DNA from: Rhodococcoides fascians NBRC 12155 = LMG 3623 | Lineage (GTDB): Bacteria; Actinomycetota; Actinomycetes; Mycobacteriales; Mycobacteriaceae | NCBI RefSeq assembly: GCF_001894785.1 | Contig: NZ_BCWW01000006.1 | Location: forward strand, 1-64,000 | Direction: 5' to 3' | DNA length: 64,000 nucleotides | Shown: piece after piece, positions 38,204-46,867 of the stretch | Layout of the letters: each line of letters starts with the position of its first letter | Numbering within the stretch: the stretch's first letter is position 1 | The notes under the pieces: model-generated | What the model was told of the DNA's origin: nothing | What the model saw: the letters and a program-made list of their open reading frames with translations, nothing else | Database searches by the model: none | Translations under genes and position numbers: made by a program

Positions 38204-39075
38204 TGAGTGATGCAGTAGCAGTTCTGTACGACGTTCCCGGACCCAAAGCGGTACTGCGATACCGCATTCTGACTGTCGTCGTCGCGGTGATCTCGCTCGG
38301 AATCGCATTTCTGATCTACCGCGCCCTCGACTCGAAGGGGCAGCTCACTGCCGAGAAGTGGGACCCGTTCCTCGAATCGACAACGTGGACCACGTATCTG
38401 TTGCCCGGTATTCAGGGAACTCTGGTCGCGGCGGCATTGTCGATCGTGTTCGCCCTGATTCTCGGTGCCGTCCTCGGCATCGGCCGCCTCTCGGATCACC
38501 GCGCTGTACGAATCGTCAGCGGTGCGATCGTCGAATTGTTCCGTGCAGTTCCCGTGCTGATCCTGATGATCTTCCTGTACGCGGTGTACGCCGATTACGA
38601 GGTCTTCAAGGTCAAGTACCTGGCGTTGGCCGCGGTGGTCACCGGCCTCACTCTGTACAACGGATCGGTGATCGCCGAGATCGTACGTGCCGGAGTCAAT
38701 TCACTGCCTAAGGGTCAGCGCGAAGCCGCCTCGGCGCTGGGCATGCGCAAGAGCCAGGTCATGACCCTGGTACTGCTCCCCCAGGCCGTGACCGCGATGC
38801 TGCCCGCCATCATCTCGCAGATGGTGGTGGCACTGAAGGACTCGGCGCTGGGATACATCATCGGGTACGTCGAAGTCGTCCGTTCCGGTCAGCAGGTCGG
38901 CGCGTTCTACAGCAACTACCTCCCGTCGCTGATCATCGTCGCCGTCATCATGATCATCATCAACTCGGCGTTGACGAAACTGGCGACCGTGGTCGAGCGG
39001 CGTCTGCGATCGCGAAAGCGTAAGGGCGGCACCGCCGCTGTTGTGCCTGCACTCGACGGCGGTCAAGCGGCCTGA
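38200..39075 (+). CDS. gluD: glutamate ABC transporter permease (second)
   Basis: 291-residue permease. An N-terminal helix (about 20-45) precedes the domain, five further membrane segments follow, and the EAA loop is [20 protein letters not shown]. The C-terminus is basic ([11 protein letters not shown]). Overlapping the gluC stop, it starts at ATG 38200 or 38203. It is the last gene of the operon and is followed by a very strong terminator. Confidence 0.9.
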   Translation: MMSDAVAVLYDVPGPKAVLRYRILTVVVAVISLGIAFLIYRALDSKGQLTAEKWDPFLESTTWTTYLLPGIQGTLVAAALSIVFALILGAVLGIGRLSDHRAVRIVSGAIVELFRAVPVLILMIFLYAVYADYEVFKVKYLALAAVVTGLTLYNGSVIAEIVRAGVNSLPKGQREAASALGMRKSQVMTLVLLPQAVTAMLPAIISQMVVALKDSALGYIIGYVEVVRSGQQVGAFYSNYLPSLIIVAVIMIIINSALTKLATVVERRLRSRKRKGGTAAVVPALDGGQAA

Positions 39076-39099
39076 GCTCCGCACCGTTCGGCTGCACAG

Positions 39100-39140
39100 C
39101 AGTATGGCCCGCAACACCGATGGTGTTGCGGGCCATACTG
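39100..39140. terminator. strong bidirectional terminator between gluD and recX
   Basis: A perfect 19-bp stem (39100-39118 with 39122-39140, arm beginning CAGTATGGCC) has a GAT triloop, followed by TTTCTC on the right. It lies between the convergent gluD and recX genes and can serve both. Confidence 0.9.
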
Positions 39141-39171
39141 TTTCTCGACTACCTGGACTCGATGTGGACGA

Positions 39172-39723
39172 TCACATCGAATCTGGGCCGTCGAAGTCTT
39201 CGGTGTCGGCTCCCACGCGATCGAGTTGTTCCTTGACCACGGCGAATGCCATTCCCTGCGAGTAGCCGCGGCGGGCCAGCATCCCGACCAACTTGCGCAC
39301 CACTTTGTCGCGTTCGGCTCGTGCGTCGGGCCCGTTCGGATCCGGCAGATGCAGCGTTCGGAATCGTTTGCGCACCAACTCCGCAGCACGCTGCCGCTCG
39401 TCTTCGGCATCGATCAGATCCAGGGCGTTCACGGCCAGCTCGTTGCTGACGCCTTTGTTCCGCAGCTCCATGCTCAGGGCGCGTTTGCCCTTGCCGGAGT
39501 ACTTGTGCCGAGATTGAACCCACTGCTCCGCGAACGACTCGTCGTCGACGAGTTTCGCCTTCTCGAGTCGGTCGAGCACTGCGGTGGAGACCTCGTGGGT
39601 GAAACCCTTCTTGGCCAAGCTGGCTTCGAGTTCGTGTCTGCTGCGTGCCCGGTCGGTCAGCAGCCGAAGGCAGACGTCTTTCGCCTGCGCTTCGGTGCCG
39701 CCGCCGTTGTCTCGCTGCTGCAC
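39172..39723 (-). CDS. recX: RecA regulator RecX
   Basis: 183-residue RecX, which caps RecA filaments and inhibits their extension. It is built of three-helix repeats: LRLLTDRARSRHELEASLAKKG, VLDRLEKAKLVDDESFAEQW and VRKLVGMLARRGYSQGMAF are the recognisable blocks. The start is GTG 39723, 12 nt downstream of the recA stop. It is co-transcribed with recA and therefore under the same SOS promoter. Confidence 0.92.
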   Translation of the reverse strand: MQQRDNGGGTEAQAKDVCLRLLTDRARSRHELEASLAKKGFTHEVSTAVLDRLEKAKLVDDESFAEQWVQSRHKYSGKGKRALSMELRNKGVSNELAVNALDLIDAEDERQRAAELVRKRFRTLHLPDPNGPDARAERDKVVRKLVGMLARRGYSQGMAFAVVKEQLDRVGADTEDFDGPDSM

Positions 39724-39735
39724 AGCGAACCCAGG

Positions 39736-40773
39736 TTAGAAGTCGACCGGAGCAGCTGCGGGCTCCTCTGCGGTGACGTCCGCACCGATCTGCAGCTTCT
39801 CCATGATCTTCTTCTCGATTTCGTCACGCACATCGGGATTCTCGAGCATGAACTTACGGGCGTTCTCCTTGCCCTGTCCGAGCTGATCGCCTTCGTAGGT
39901 GAACCACGAGCCCGACTTGCGGATGAACCCGTGCTCGACACCCATGTCGATCAACGAGCCTTCACGGCTGATGCCCTTGCCGTAGATGATGTCGAATTCG
40001 GCCTGCTTGAAAGGCGGCGCGACCTTGTTCTTGACGACCTTGACACGGGTGCGGTTACCGATGGCCTCGGTTCCGTCCTTCAGCGTCTCGATCCGACGGA
40101 TGTCCAGACGTACCGAGGCATAGAACTTCAATGCCTTACCACCGGTGGTGGTTTCGGGGGAACCGAACATGACGCCGATCTTTTCGCGCAACTGGTTGAT
40201 GAAGATCACGGTGGTACCGGAGTTGCTCATGGCACCGGTGATCTTGCGCAGCGCCTGGCTCATCAGACGGGCCTGCAGACCCACGTGACTGTCACCCATC
40301 TCGCCTTCGATCTCGGCGCGCGGTACCAGTGCGGCCACCGAGTCGACGACGAGGATGTCGAGGGCACCGGAGCGAATCAACATGTCGGCGATTTCCAGGG
40401 CCTGCTCACCGGTGTCGGGCTGCGAGACCAACAGTGCGTCGGTGTCGACACCGAGCTTCTTTGCGTAGTCGGGGTCGAGCGCGTGCTCGGCATCGATGAA
40501 CGCGGCGATTCCGCCGGCACGCTGAGCGCTGGCCACCGCGTGCAATGCGACGGTGGTCTTACCCGAGGACTCAGGACCGTAGACCTCGATGACTCGGCCG
40601 CGGGGCAGACCTCCGATGCCGAGTGCCACGTCGAGCGCGATCGATCCCGTGGGGATGACGGCGATGGGCTGACGGACCTCGTCGCCGAGGCGCATCACCG
40701 AGCCCTTACCGAAATTCTTGTCGATCTGCGCGAGTGCGAGATCGAGCGCTTTGTCGCGGTCGTATGCAGCCAT
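39736..40773 (-). CDS. recA: recombinase RecA
   Basis: 345-residue DNA strand-exchange ATPase and co-protease for LexA. Walker A GPESSGKT is at 66-73. There is no intein, unlike M. tuberculosis recA, which is interrupted in the same region. The C-terminus ends in an acidic/Ala-rich tail. ATG 40773 follows AGGGAGC. The leader is about 117 nt downstream of a promoter holding an SOS box. recX follows at 12 nt. Confidence 0.98.
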   Translation of the reverse strand: MAAYDRDKALDLALAQIDKNFGKGSVMRLGDEVRQPIAVIPTGSIALDVALGIGGLPRGRVIEVYGPESSGKTTVALHAVASAQRAGGIAAFIDAEHALDPDYAKKLGVDTDALLVSQPDTGEQALEIADMLIRSGALDILVVDSVAALVPRAEIEGEMGDSHVGLQARLMSQALRKITGAMSNSGTTVIFINQLREKIGVMFGSPETTTGGKALKFYASVRLDIRRIETLKDGTEAIGNRTRVKVVKNKVAPPFKQAEFDIIYGKGISREGSLIDMGVEHGFIRKSGSWFTYEGDQLGQGKENARKFMLENPDVRDEIEKKIMEKLQIGADVTAEEPAAAPVDF

Positions 40774-40890
40774 CGTGAGCTCCCTGTGTCGTTTCGTTCA
40801 GCTGTGTCTGTCGATCAGCTTGTTGGCGGTAACGCTAGAACGGGGTACCGACAAGAAGTTCTTCGAGACCGGCCAGCAACCGTTGACATC

Positions 40891-40918
40891 AGCATAGGCG
40901 AACACGTGTTCGAGTCAA
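40891..40918 (-). promoter_or_regulatory. recA promoter with a LexA box between -35 and -10
   Basis: On the minus strand, -35 TTGACT (40918-40913), a 16-nt spacer and -10 TATGCT (40896-40891). The spacer contains TCGAAC-ACGT-GTTCGC (40913-40898), 11 of 12 positions of the LexA consensus. Bound LexA would occlude both elements. Confidence 0.85.
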
Positions 40919-40966
40919 CTACCACAGCTTTCGACACGCCGAGCGACTCGAGCCGATGCGGTGGAG

Positions 40967-41158
40967 CTACCAACGTTCCTTGGGCACATCGAACTCGTAA
41001 CAGATCGACCGCCATACTTCCCGCGGGTCGACACCGTCTTCGATGGCCTGCGCGCCCGTCCGTCCGATACCGGACAGCACATGATCGGCGAGCAGGGAAT
41101 TGCCTCGAACGGAGCCGAACTCCTCGGTGAGCAGTTCACGAAATTCGGTCAGACGCAC
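40967..41158 (-). CDS. DUF3046 protein (Rv2738c-like)
   Basis: 63-residue small acidic protein of the DUF3046 family, conserved beside recA in actinobacteria. The family features LTEFRELL near the start, SLLADHVLSGIGRTGAQAIEDG and a C-terminal WRSICYEFDVP are all present. GTG 41158 lies 7 nt after TAGGCT (41171-41166), so it is probably leaderless; that -10 overlaps the end of the upstream glycosyltransferase gene. Function unknown. Confidence 0.85.
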   Translation of the reverse strand: MRLTEFRELLTEEFGSVRGNSLLADHVLSGIGRTGAQAIEDGVDPREVWRSICYEFDVPKERW

Positions 41159-41168
41159 ATCGATCAGC

Positions 41169-42341
41169 CTAACGCCCGCCCTCGGCGTCGCTACCGGCGA
41201 GCACCTCGCGGCAGACCGAGACAGGATCCTCGACGTGATGCGCGCCTGCAGCCGCCGAGGTCGCTGCCGCCGCATGACGAGGGTCGGACAGCACGGCGGA
41301 CACGGCGTCGGCAATTGCACCCGCGGTGGCGGGACGCACCAGTACGGCACTCCCCTGCCGAGCGGCCCGGTTCGCCAGCTCCCATTGATCGCCGCCGCCC
41401 GGCACGGTGACCACTGGAACTCCGTGGATGAGCGCCTTGGCCAACATGCCGTGACCACCTCCGCACACCACGACATCGGCGCGGCGCAGCAATTCGTCCT
41501 GGCGACCGAGTCCGGCATTCGCCCATTCCGGCACGTCGTCGGGGCCCCCGTCGAGCACCGAGGCCACTACCCGGACGCCTGTGCCGTCCAATCCCTTCAG
41601 AGCCATCTCCAACATTCCCTCGGCCCCGGTGAACGCCGTCGACGGGGCCACCATCACCAGCGGCGTATCGCCGGCGGGGACGTCGAGCAATTCGTCGGTG
41701 GGCTCCCACAGCAGTGGCCCCACCACATGGGCATCCCTCGGCCAGTCGGGCCGCGGCACTTCGAGTGCGGGAATGGTGGCGATGAGCCGAGCAGCCGGCC
41801 CGGGATCGCGTGCGGGGAGTCCGATGCTCACTCGGGCGTCGGCGCGCTGTTGCTGCCCGCGGGCGATAGAGCGCGCCGTCAACGCGCGCATCACCGTATC
41901 GCGAAGACGACCCCGAACACCGCGTCCGGGCGCGAGCCCACTTCCGATGGGCGGCAACCCCTTCGATGGCGAATACAGCGGGTGGGGCGAGAGCTCGACC
42001 CAGGGAATTCCCAATCGCTCGGCAGCCATTCCGCCTCCGGCCGTGAGAATATCGGAGACCACCAGATCGACGTTCTCGCGATCGAGGTCCGGCAACAGTT
42101 CTGTCGCGACAAAGGCTGCGCGCGAATGAATGCGCTGCCCGGCATCGAGATCGTCGTCCTCCGGTCTCGGTAGCAGGCCACCCAGTGGGAGCGTGCGAAG
42201 ACCGGCCGCTCTGGCGTCGCCGACCCACCGGCTTCCGGTGAACAGGACCGGATCGTCACCCGCCCGCTCGAACAACAGCGACAAGGCGATAGCGGGAAAC
42301 GCATGTCCTGGGTCCGGGCCGGCCACCACTGCTACTCGCAC
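41169..42341 (-). CDS. glycosyltransferase (MGT/UGT-like, Rv2739c position)
   Basis: 390-residue GT-B glycosyltransferase. The N-terminal PDPGHAFPAIALSLLF is the acceptor-side signature, and a C-terminal donor-site block has CGGGHGMLAKALIHGVPVVTVP and GGGDQWELANR, where the His/Gly-rich motif and the Asp-Gln pair contact UDP-sugar in this family. The acceptor is unknown. The start is GTG 42341, with TTG/ATG-type codons up to 42359 possible. It corresponds to Rv2739c by position. Confidence 0.78.
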   Translation of the reverse strand: MRVAVVAGPDPGHAFPAIALSLLFERAGDDPVLFTGSRWVGDARAAGLRTLPLGGLLPRPEDDDLDAGQRIHSRAAFVATELLPDLDRENVDLVVSDILTAGGGMAAERLGIPWVELSPHPLYSPSKGLPPIGSGLAPGRGVRGRLRDTVMRALTARSIARGQQQRADARVSIGLPARDPGPAARLIATIPALEVPRPDWPRDAHVVGPLLWEPTDELLDVPAGDTPLVMVAPSTAFTGAEGMLEMALKGLDGTGVRVVASVLDGGPDDVPEWANAGLGRQDELLRRADVVVCGGGHGMLAKALIHGVPVVTVPGGGDQWELANRAARQGSAVLVRPATAGAIADAVSAVLSDPRHAAAATSAAAGAHHVEDPVSVCREVLAGSDAEGGR

Positions 42342-42406
42342 GCGCTCAGCGTGCCACATCGCCGCGCTGGACGATCACCGATGGTGCCGGGCAGCGGCAC
42401 CGACGG

Positions 42407-43033
42407 TCAGGCTTTGTCGGGACGAAGGTAGGCGTCGACGGCGTCCGCCATCTGGCGTACCACCTCGCCACCCGGAACCCGTTCGGACACCATCTCGGCG
42501 GACTGGACGGCGGACTGGACCATGAGCAGGACGAGCGTCGCCAGGGTATTCGGATCCCCGTCGCGGATCGACGAATCACGTTGTCCCGCTTCGACAAGAC
42601 GCGCCACCGCATCGATGATCAACGATTGGCTGGTACCGAGGCGGTGCAGAATGTAGGTCGCGAGCACGTCCGAGTCCGACCGCAGAATCTTGACGAACAG
42701 CGGATGCTGCCTTATTCGATCTCCCGCCTGAACCACAGCAACGACGATCTGCTCGCGTCCGGACGCGGTGGCGTCGAAGTCGGGAATCAGGGCAGCGATC
42801 TCACGGGTGAGCAGGCTCGACACCACTGCTCGGGTATCGGCCCACCGCCGATACACCGTGGGCCTGCTGACTTTGGCGCGTCGTGCGATCTCGGCGAGGG
42901 TCGTGCGCTTGACTCCTCGTTCGAGGATGCACGAGCGTGCGGCGTCGAGAACGGTGTCCTCCACCGACTTCTCGGGTGCTGCCTCCAGGGAGGACTCGAC
43001 CGAGGCGGGAGTCGACACCTGCTGCTCGATCAC
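42407..43033 (-). CDS. TetR-family transcriptional regulator
   Basis: 208 residues. The TetR helix-turn-helix is at about 27-72 (ILERGVKRTTLAEIARRA, then VSRPTVYRRWADT); the ligand-binding domain is helical and not recognisable. GTG 43033 follows GAAGGG. It is divergent from the lipid-kinase gene, with a 15-bp inverted repeat in between, so the regulator may control itself and that gene. The ligand is unknown. Confidence 0.85.
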   Translation of the reverse strand: MIEQQVSTPASVESSLEAAPEKSVEDTVLDAARSCILERGVKRTTLAEIARRAKVSRPTVYRRWADTRAVVSSLLTREIAALIPDFDATASGREQIVVAVVQAGDRIRQHPLFVKILRSDSDVLATYILHRLGTSQSLIIDAVARLVEAGQRDSSIRDGDPNTLATLVLLMVQSAVQSAEMVSERVPGGEVVRQMADAVDAYLRPDKA

Positions 43034-43057
43034 AGATCACCCTTCGCACAACGGTCG

Positions 43058-43113
43058 GAAGTAAAGTACTTCACTCGGAAACATTTCGTGTCGTTACTAT
43101 ACCTCACAGTAAC
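43058..43113. promoter_or_regulatory. candidate TetR operator and second inverted repeat
   Basis: GAAGTA-AAG-TACTTC (43058-43072) is a perfect 6-bp-arm inverted repeat 25 nt upstream of the TetR gene start. A second inverted repeat GTTACT-N9-AGTAAC lies at 43093-43113. Both are in the 223-nt divergent region and are typical in size for TetR sites. Ownership is inferred. Confidence 0.5.
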
Positions 43114-43233
43114 AGCGACACCGTGTTGCACAGTGACCGTCGGCCCGTCCGTCCGTATTCTTCGGTGCCATTGTCGGGTGCCGATCATGCCGCCGACCTG
43201 CGCAGGAAACCTCGACCCTGGCAAGCTGATCGA

Positions 43234-43260
43234 GTGACCGACGAATTCGAGCTTGCATGA
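43234..43260 (+). CDS. 8-residue upstream ORF overlapping the lipid-kinase start
   Basis: GTG 43234 opens VTDEFELA, and its TGA (43258-43260) overlaps the ATG (43257) of the kinase gene. There is no ribosome site for the kinase, so reinitiation after this mini-ORF is one way to start it. A CAAGCT hexamer 6 nt before the GTG is a poor -10 match. Weak evidence. Confidence 0.25.
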   Translation: MTDEFELA

Positions 43261-44153
43261 CGCGATCGGTGACCGTTCTGACCAATCCCACGGCCGGCGG
43301 TGGTCGAGCAGTCCACGCAGCACGGCGCGCCGTGACGCGTCTGCGCGAGCGTGAACTCGACGTCTCGACCGTCGAGGGCCGAACGGCGGGTGATGCGCTG
43401 GAGTTGTTGAAGCGAGCCGTCGGGTGCGGGACGGATGCCGTCGTTGCCGTGGGCGGCGACGGGGTCGTCAATCTTGCGTTACAGGTGATCGCGGGAACCG
43501 ACACTCCGCTCGGACTGATTCCTGCGGGCACAGGCAACGATTTGGCCCGGACGCTCGGGGTCCCCCTCGACGATCCCACCCGCGCAGCGGATCTCGTGGT
43601 CGACGGAGTCGTGACGTCGATAGATCTCGGTAGGGTCGGGACGCGCTGGTTCGGTACGGTCCTGTCGAGCGGCTTCGATTCACTGGTCACCGAGCGCGCC
43701 GGCCGCCTGCAGTGGCTTGCCGGCCCGCTGCGGTACAACGCGGCCATGATATTGCAGTTGGCTGCTCTCCGAACACTCTCGTACACAATAGAATTGGATG
43801 ACGCCGAGCTGCACCTGGATGCCGTTCTCGTCGCCGTCGGAAATGGCAGCAGCTACGGCGGCGGCATGGCCATCTGCCCGACCGCACGAGTGGACGACGG
43901 GCTGTTCGCCATCACTGTCGTCCGGGATGTGAGTCGAACGCGATTGCTTGCGCTGTCGCCGACGTTGTATCGGGGTGCCCACGTCGACCTTCCGGAGGTC
44001 GAGGTCTACAGCGCCCGGAACGTGACAGTGCACTGCGACGACATGGTGGCGTACGCAGACGGCGAACGCATCGCAGAATTACCCGTCACGATCGAATGCG
44101 TGCCGCGTGCGTTGCGAGTGTTCGTCGGAGCGGATTCCCCACTGCGCACGTAA
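43257..44153 (+). CDS. diacylglycerol/sphingosine-kinase-like lipid kinase
   Basis: 298-residue DAGK-catalytic-domain protein of the DgkB/YegS type. The nucleotide-binding GGDG at 66-69 is followed by GLIPAGTGNDLARTLG, the characteristic second motif. The C-terminal domain ends with YADGERI. It phosphorylates diacylglycerol or a related lipid using ATP; the exact lipid is not determinable. No Shine-Dalgarno precedes the ATG at 43257. It is divergent from the TetR regulator. Confidence 0.85.
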   Translation: MTRSVTVLTNPTAGGGRAVHAARRAVTRLRERELDVSTVEGRTAGDALELLKRAVGCGTDAVVAVGGDGVVNLALQVIAGTDTPLGLIPAGTGNDLARTLGVPLDDPTRAADLVVDGVVTSIDLGRVGTRWFGTVLSSGFDSLVTERAGRLQWLAGPLRYNAAMILQLAALRTLSYTIELDDAELHLDAVLVAVGNGSSYGGGMAICPTARVDDGLFAITVVRDVSRTRLLALSPTLYRGAHVDLPEVEVYSARNVTVHCDDMVAYADGERIAELPVTIECVPRALRVFVGADSPLRT

Positions 44154-44165
44154 CGCGGTCGGCAG

Positions 44166-44339
44166 TCAGTATTTCAGCGACGAACGGTCGTGACCGGAGG
44201 AGATGGCCTTGTACAGCCACACCAGCCCGAAGACGATGGCCCCGGCCACGACCAACCAGAACAAGCCCTTGATGATGCTGCCCAGCAAGGCAAGTGCGAT
44301 CCAGACGAGAACGATGAATCCGAGAATTTTCCAGAACAT
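44166..44339 (-). CDS. 57-residue membrane protein
   Basis: Very small gene: MFWKILGFIVLVWIALALLG opens the protein, a second hydrophobic segment follows (LFWLVVAGAIVFGLVWLY), and the polar tail ends DRSSLKY. This predicts two membrane passes. AGGAG lies 6 nt before ATG 44339, supporting expression. It lies between the lipid-kinase gene and pspM, with its end 12 nt from the convergent kinase stop. It resembles small hydrophobic proteins found near psp genes in actinobacteria, but the family could not be named. Confidence 0.7.
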   Translation of the reverse strand: MFWKILGFIVLVWIALALLGSIIKGLFWLVVAGAIVFGLVWLYKAISSGHDRSSLKY

Positions 44340-44437
44340 GAACGGCTCCTACCGTGTGACGCGCACCGGGTCGTATCGCGTTATGTCGATACTGGCAGCC
44401 GATCACGGCGAACACATCGGGGTGAACCCTGATCTTC

Positions 44438-45307
44438 TCACCGGTGTCGTGACCGGATTTCGTCGAGTTCGGTGAGCGCGTCGGCCCACCCTTGCAGTCG
44501 ATCGGTGGCAGACAACAATTCTCGGCGATGAGATTCCACCACGTTCTTCGACGTGGACCCGGCCGGTCCGGTCATCCGTGCTGCAGCGGCGACGAGATCC
44601 TCGTACTGATCCACTCCGGCAGCGAGATCGCTTGCCGCAGCCTCGATTCCGGGCCGCAGATGCGTGCGTGTCGACGAGCTTGCCGCTCCCGCACGTTCGA
44701 GGGCCGCAATATCGACGGCAACACCTTCCAAGCCCCTCACCGCATCCGAGGCAACGCCGATCATCTCTTCGACGTCCTCGGGGGCGATGGTGCCCGATCG
44801 CGCCAGAATTCCGAGCAGCTCGAACAGACTCTGCTCTGCGCCCGCCAATCGTGACATCGGCTCGAAGGCGGCAGATCCACGCTGCGGTAACGAACGCCTG
44901 CCGGGCAGTCCCACCGGAACCGGTTGACCTCGCAGTCGCCGCAAACGACCGAAGGCGTACACAGCAGGAACGGCCAAGAGCGCGGCAGAACCACCACCGA
45001 CGAACAGAGTCCATTCCGGAGCCGACAAGGCTGCGATCCCCGCAGTACTCACCGCAGTGGTCGTCGACGCGGCCCCGAACCTGATACTTCGCCGGCGAGC
45101 CCGTCGAATCTTCTTCAGGTGCTTGGCACGTGGGTCCTTACGACGGCCGGCGGCATCGAGCAGTGAGGTTCCTGCGGCCCGCGCTGTCTCGGCCAGAGAC
45201 CGGACCACCGCTCCGGATTCGGCAACGGCGGCTGTCACAGTCTCCCTGTCCAACGAAACGGCCGGCCGCTTACGCGACCGGCCGGGTTCGTGATTCTTGT
45301 TGCTCAT
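44438..45307 (-). CDS. pspM: phage-shock envelope-stress protein PspM
   Basis: 289 residues: a basic N-terminus, two closely spaced hydrophobic segments at about 77-117 (with APEWTLFVGGG between them), then a long soluble helical C-terminus. It corresponds to Rv2743c, the integral-membrane partner of PspA in mycobacteria that anchors the response to the membrane. It is 45 nt downstream of pspA in the clgR-pspA-pspM operon. The family call rests on layout and position as well as residual similarity. Confidence 0.8.
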   Translation of the reverse strand: MSNKNHEPGRSRKRPAVSLDRETVTAAVAESGAVVRSLAETARAAGTSLLDAAGRRKDPRAKHLKKIRRARRRSIRFGAASTTTAVSTAGIAALSAPEWTLFVGGGSAALLAVPAVYAFGRLRRLRGQPVPVGLPGRRSLPQRGSAAFEPMSRLAGAEQSLFELLGILARSGTIAPEDVEEMIGVASDAVRGLEGVAVDIAALERAGAASSSTRTHLRPGIEAAASDLAAGVDQYEDLVAAAARMTGPAGSTSKNVVESHRRELLSATDRLQGWADALTELDEIRSRHR

Positions 45308-45352
45308 GTGTCCGAACTACTGTCTACTCGAACGAACTTCGCGTTCGGTCGA

Positions 45353-46162
45353 TCACGCCTGTGCCGGCGGCTCGGGCGTTGCGTCCGGGGCCTTGGCGAT
45401 CGACGGCTTGGCGGCGGAATTACCCGTGGGCAGGGAGTCACCGGCCATGGAGGCACGGATCTGCTCGAGCCGGCTGTGACCGGCCATCTGCACAGATGCC
45501 TGCTGAACCTCGAGCATCCGTCCGGACACGGAGTTCTGAGCGAGCTCGGCGGAACCGAGCGCGTCTGCGTAGCGACGCTCGATCTTGTCGCGCACCGCAT
45601 CGAGACTCGGGGTGTTTCCCGGTGCCGACAACGTGCTGTCCATCGAGCGCAGCGATTCGCTGACCTTCTCCTGCATCTTCGCCTGCTCGAGCTGGCTGAG
45701 CAGTTTGGTGCGCTCGGCGACCTTCGACTGCAGGGCCATCGCGTTCTGCTCGACGGCTTTCTTGGCCTGTGTGGCAGCCTGCAGAGACTGGTCGTGCAGA
45801 ACCTTGAGGTCCTCGACGCTCTGCTCGGCAGTCACGAGCTGAGCCGCGAACGCCTCGGCCGCGTTGGTGTACTGCGTGGCCTTCTCGACGTCACCCGCAG
45901 TAGCGGCCTGATCGGCCAGCGTCACGGCCTGACGCGCGTTGGCGTTGAGCTTCTCGACCTCGTCCAGCTGCCTGCTGAGCTTCATTTCGAGCTGACGCTG
46001 ATTGCCGATGACGGACGCCGCCTGCTGAGACAGCGCCTGGTGCTGCCGCTGCGCGTCTTCGATCGCCTGCTGAATCTGAACCTTGGGGTCGGCCTTCTCG
46101 TCGATCTTGGAATTGAAGAGGGCCATCATGTATTTCCAGGCCTTGACGAAAGGATTAGCCAT
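45353..46162 (-). CDS. pspA: PspA/IM30 envelope-stress protein
   Basis: 269-residue coiled-coil peripheral membrane protein of the ESCRT-III-like PspA/IM30 family that supports the membrane under stress; the mycobacterial homologue is the 35-kDa antigen. The N-terminal amphipathic helix ([20 protein letters not shown]) is followed by heptad-rich helices to about residue 230 and a Pro/Ala-rich tail. ATG 46162 follows GGAGG at a longer than usual distance. It lies between clgR and pspM. Confidence 0.93.
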   Translation of the reverse strand: MANPFVKAWKYMMALFNSKIDEKADPKVQIQQAIEDAQRQHQALSQQAASVIGNQRQLEMKLSRQLDEVEKLNANARQAVTLADQAATAGDVEKATQYTNAAEAFAAQLVTAEQSVEDLKVLHDQSLQAATQAKKAVEQNAMALQSKVAERTKLLSQLEQAKMQEKVSESLRSMDSTLSAPGNTPSLDAVRDKIERRYADALGSAELAQNSVSGRMLEVQQASVQMAGHSRLEQIRASMAGDSLPTGNSAAKPSIAKAPDATPEPPAQA

Positions 46163-46306
46163 GGGGTGGTCCTGCCTCCATCTGTTGCGCCGCGGTGGCC
46201 GCGTGCGGGTCGGCTGCTCTCGCAGTGACCGAAATGAACCTGTCAGTGCAGTGAAGTACGGGTGACTCGGTGGGGCCGGCAGCCGACATCGGCTACTCGT
46301 TCGATC

Positions 46307-46648
46307 TTAGGCGGCGGCAAGAGCTCTGGCAGCAGGTGCCGGGATCACGACCCGCGTATCACCGTCGATGCGGGTGGCCACAGCCGATTCGTCGGAACGC
46401 ACAGCGGCAGTGGATGCATCCGACAGCGTGACGCTCACGTCGCTCATCACATCGGAAAGAGGCACGGCCAGGGCATCGCAGATCGCAGCGAGAAGTTCGC
46501 TCGACGCTTCCTTCCGGCCACGTTCCACCTCGGAGAGGTAGCCGAGGCTCACGCGCGCGGTGTTGGAGACTTCACGCAGGGTGCGGCTCTGTGCGACGCG
46601 AGTACGCCGCAAACTGTCGCCGAGTGCTTCACGCAATAGCAGCGCCAT
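46307..46648 (-). CDS. clgR: XRE-type regulator ClgR
   Basis: 113-residue helix-turn-helix activator of clp protease and psp genes (Rv2745c counterpart). The HTH is at about 13-60 ([20 protein letters not shown] then [17 protein letters not shown]). It ends in ARALAAA; Streptomyces and Corynebacterium ClgR also have Ala-terminal degrons recognised by ClpP-containing proteases, giving feedback. ATG 46648 has AGGAGG. A sigma-E-like promoter lies 90 nt upstream. Confidence 0.92.
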   Translation of the reverse strand: MALLLREALGDSLRRTRVAQSRTLREVSNTARVSLGYLSEVERGRKEASSELLAAICDALAVPLSDVMSDVSVTLSDASTAAVRSDESAVATRIDGDTRVVIPAPAARALAAA

Positions 46649-46734
46649 CTCGCTCCTCCTCGTTGGTGCTGTTGCCGACGACTGTGCCGTCGAGACGACC
46701 ACGTTCGTATCGTTCGTTCGGAGCCGTCGTAGGG

Positions 46735-46764
46735 TCAACGTCCCAGCCGGCCCGATTGGTTCCC
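46735..46764 (-). promoter_or_regulatory. ECF sigma-E-like promoter of the clgR-pspA-pspM operon
   Basis: On the minus strand GGGAAC (46764-46759), an 18-nt spacer and CGTTGA (46740-46735) match the GGAAC-N16-18-CGTT pattern of mycobacterial sigma-E. In M. tuberculosis, sigma-E drives clgR under envelope stress, so location and consensus agree. Confidence 0.75.
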
Positions 46765-46867
46765 GACCCTATATGCCCGTCGCCTCCGACACGCGCCGAA
46801 GGGGCTCCGACACGGCTGTCGGAACTGCAACTTCCCGCATCGCCTCGTGGACGCCCGTCGAATGCAC

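Noticed and set aside
40774..40890. A riboswitch or intein-related element in the recA leader
   Set aside because: The 117-nt leader has no recognisable fold and recA has no intein.
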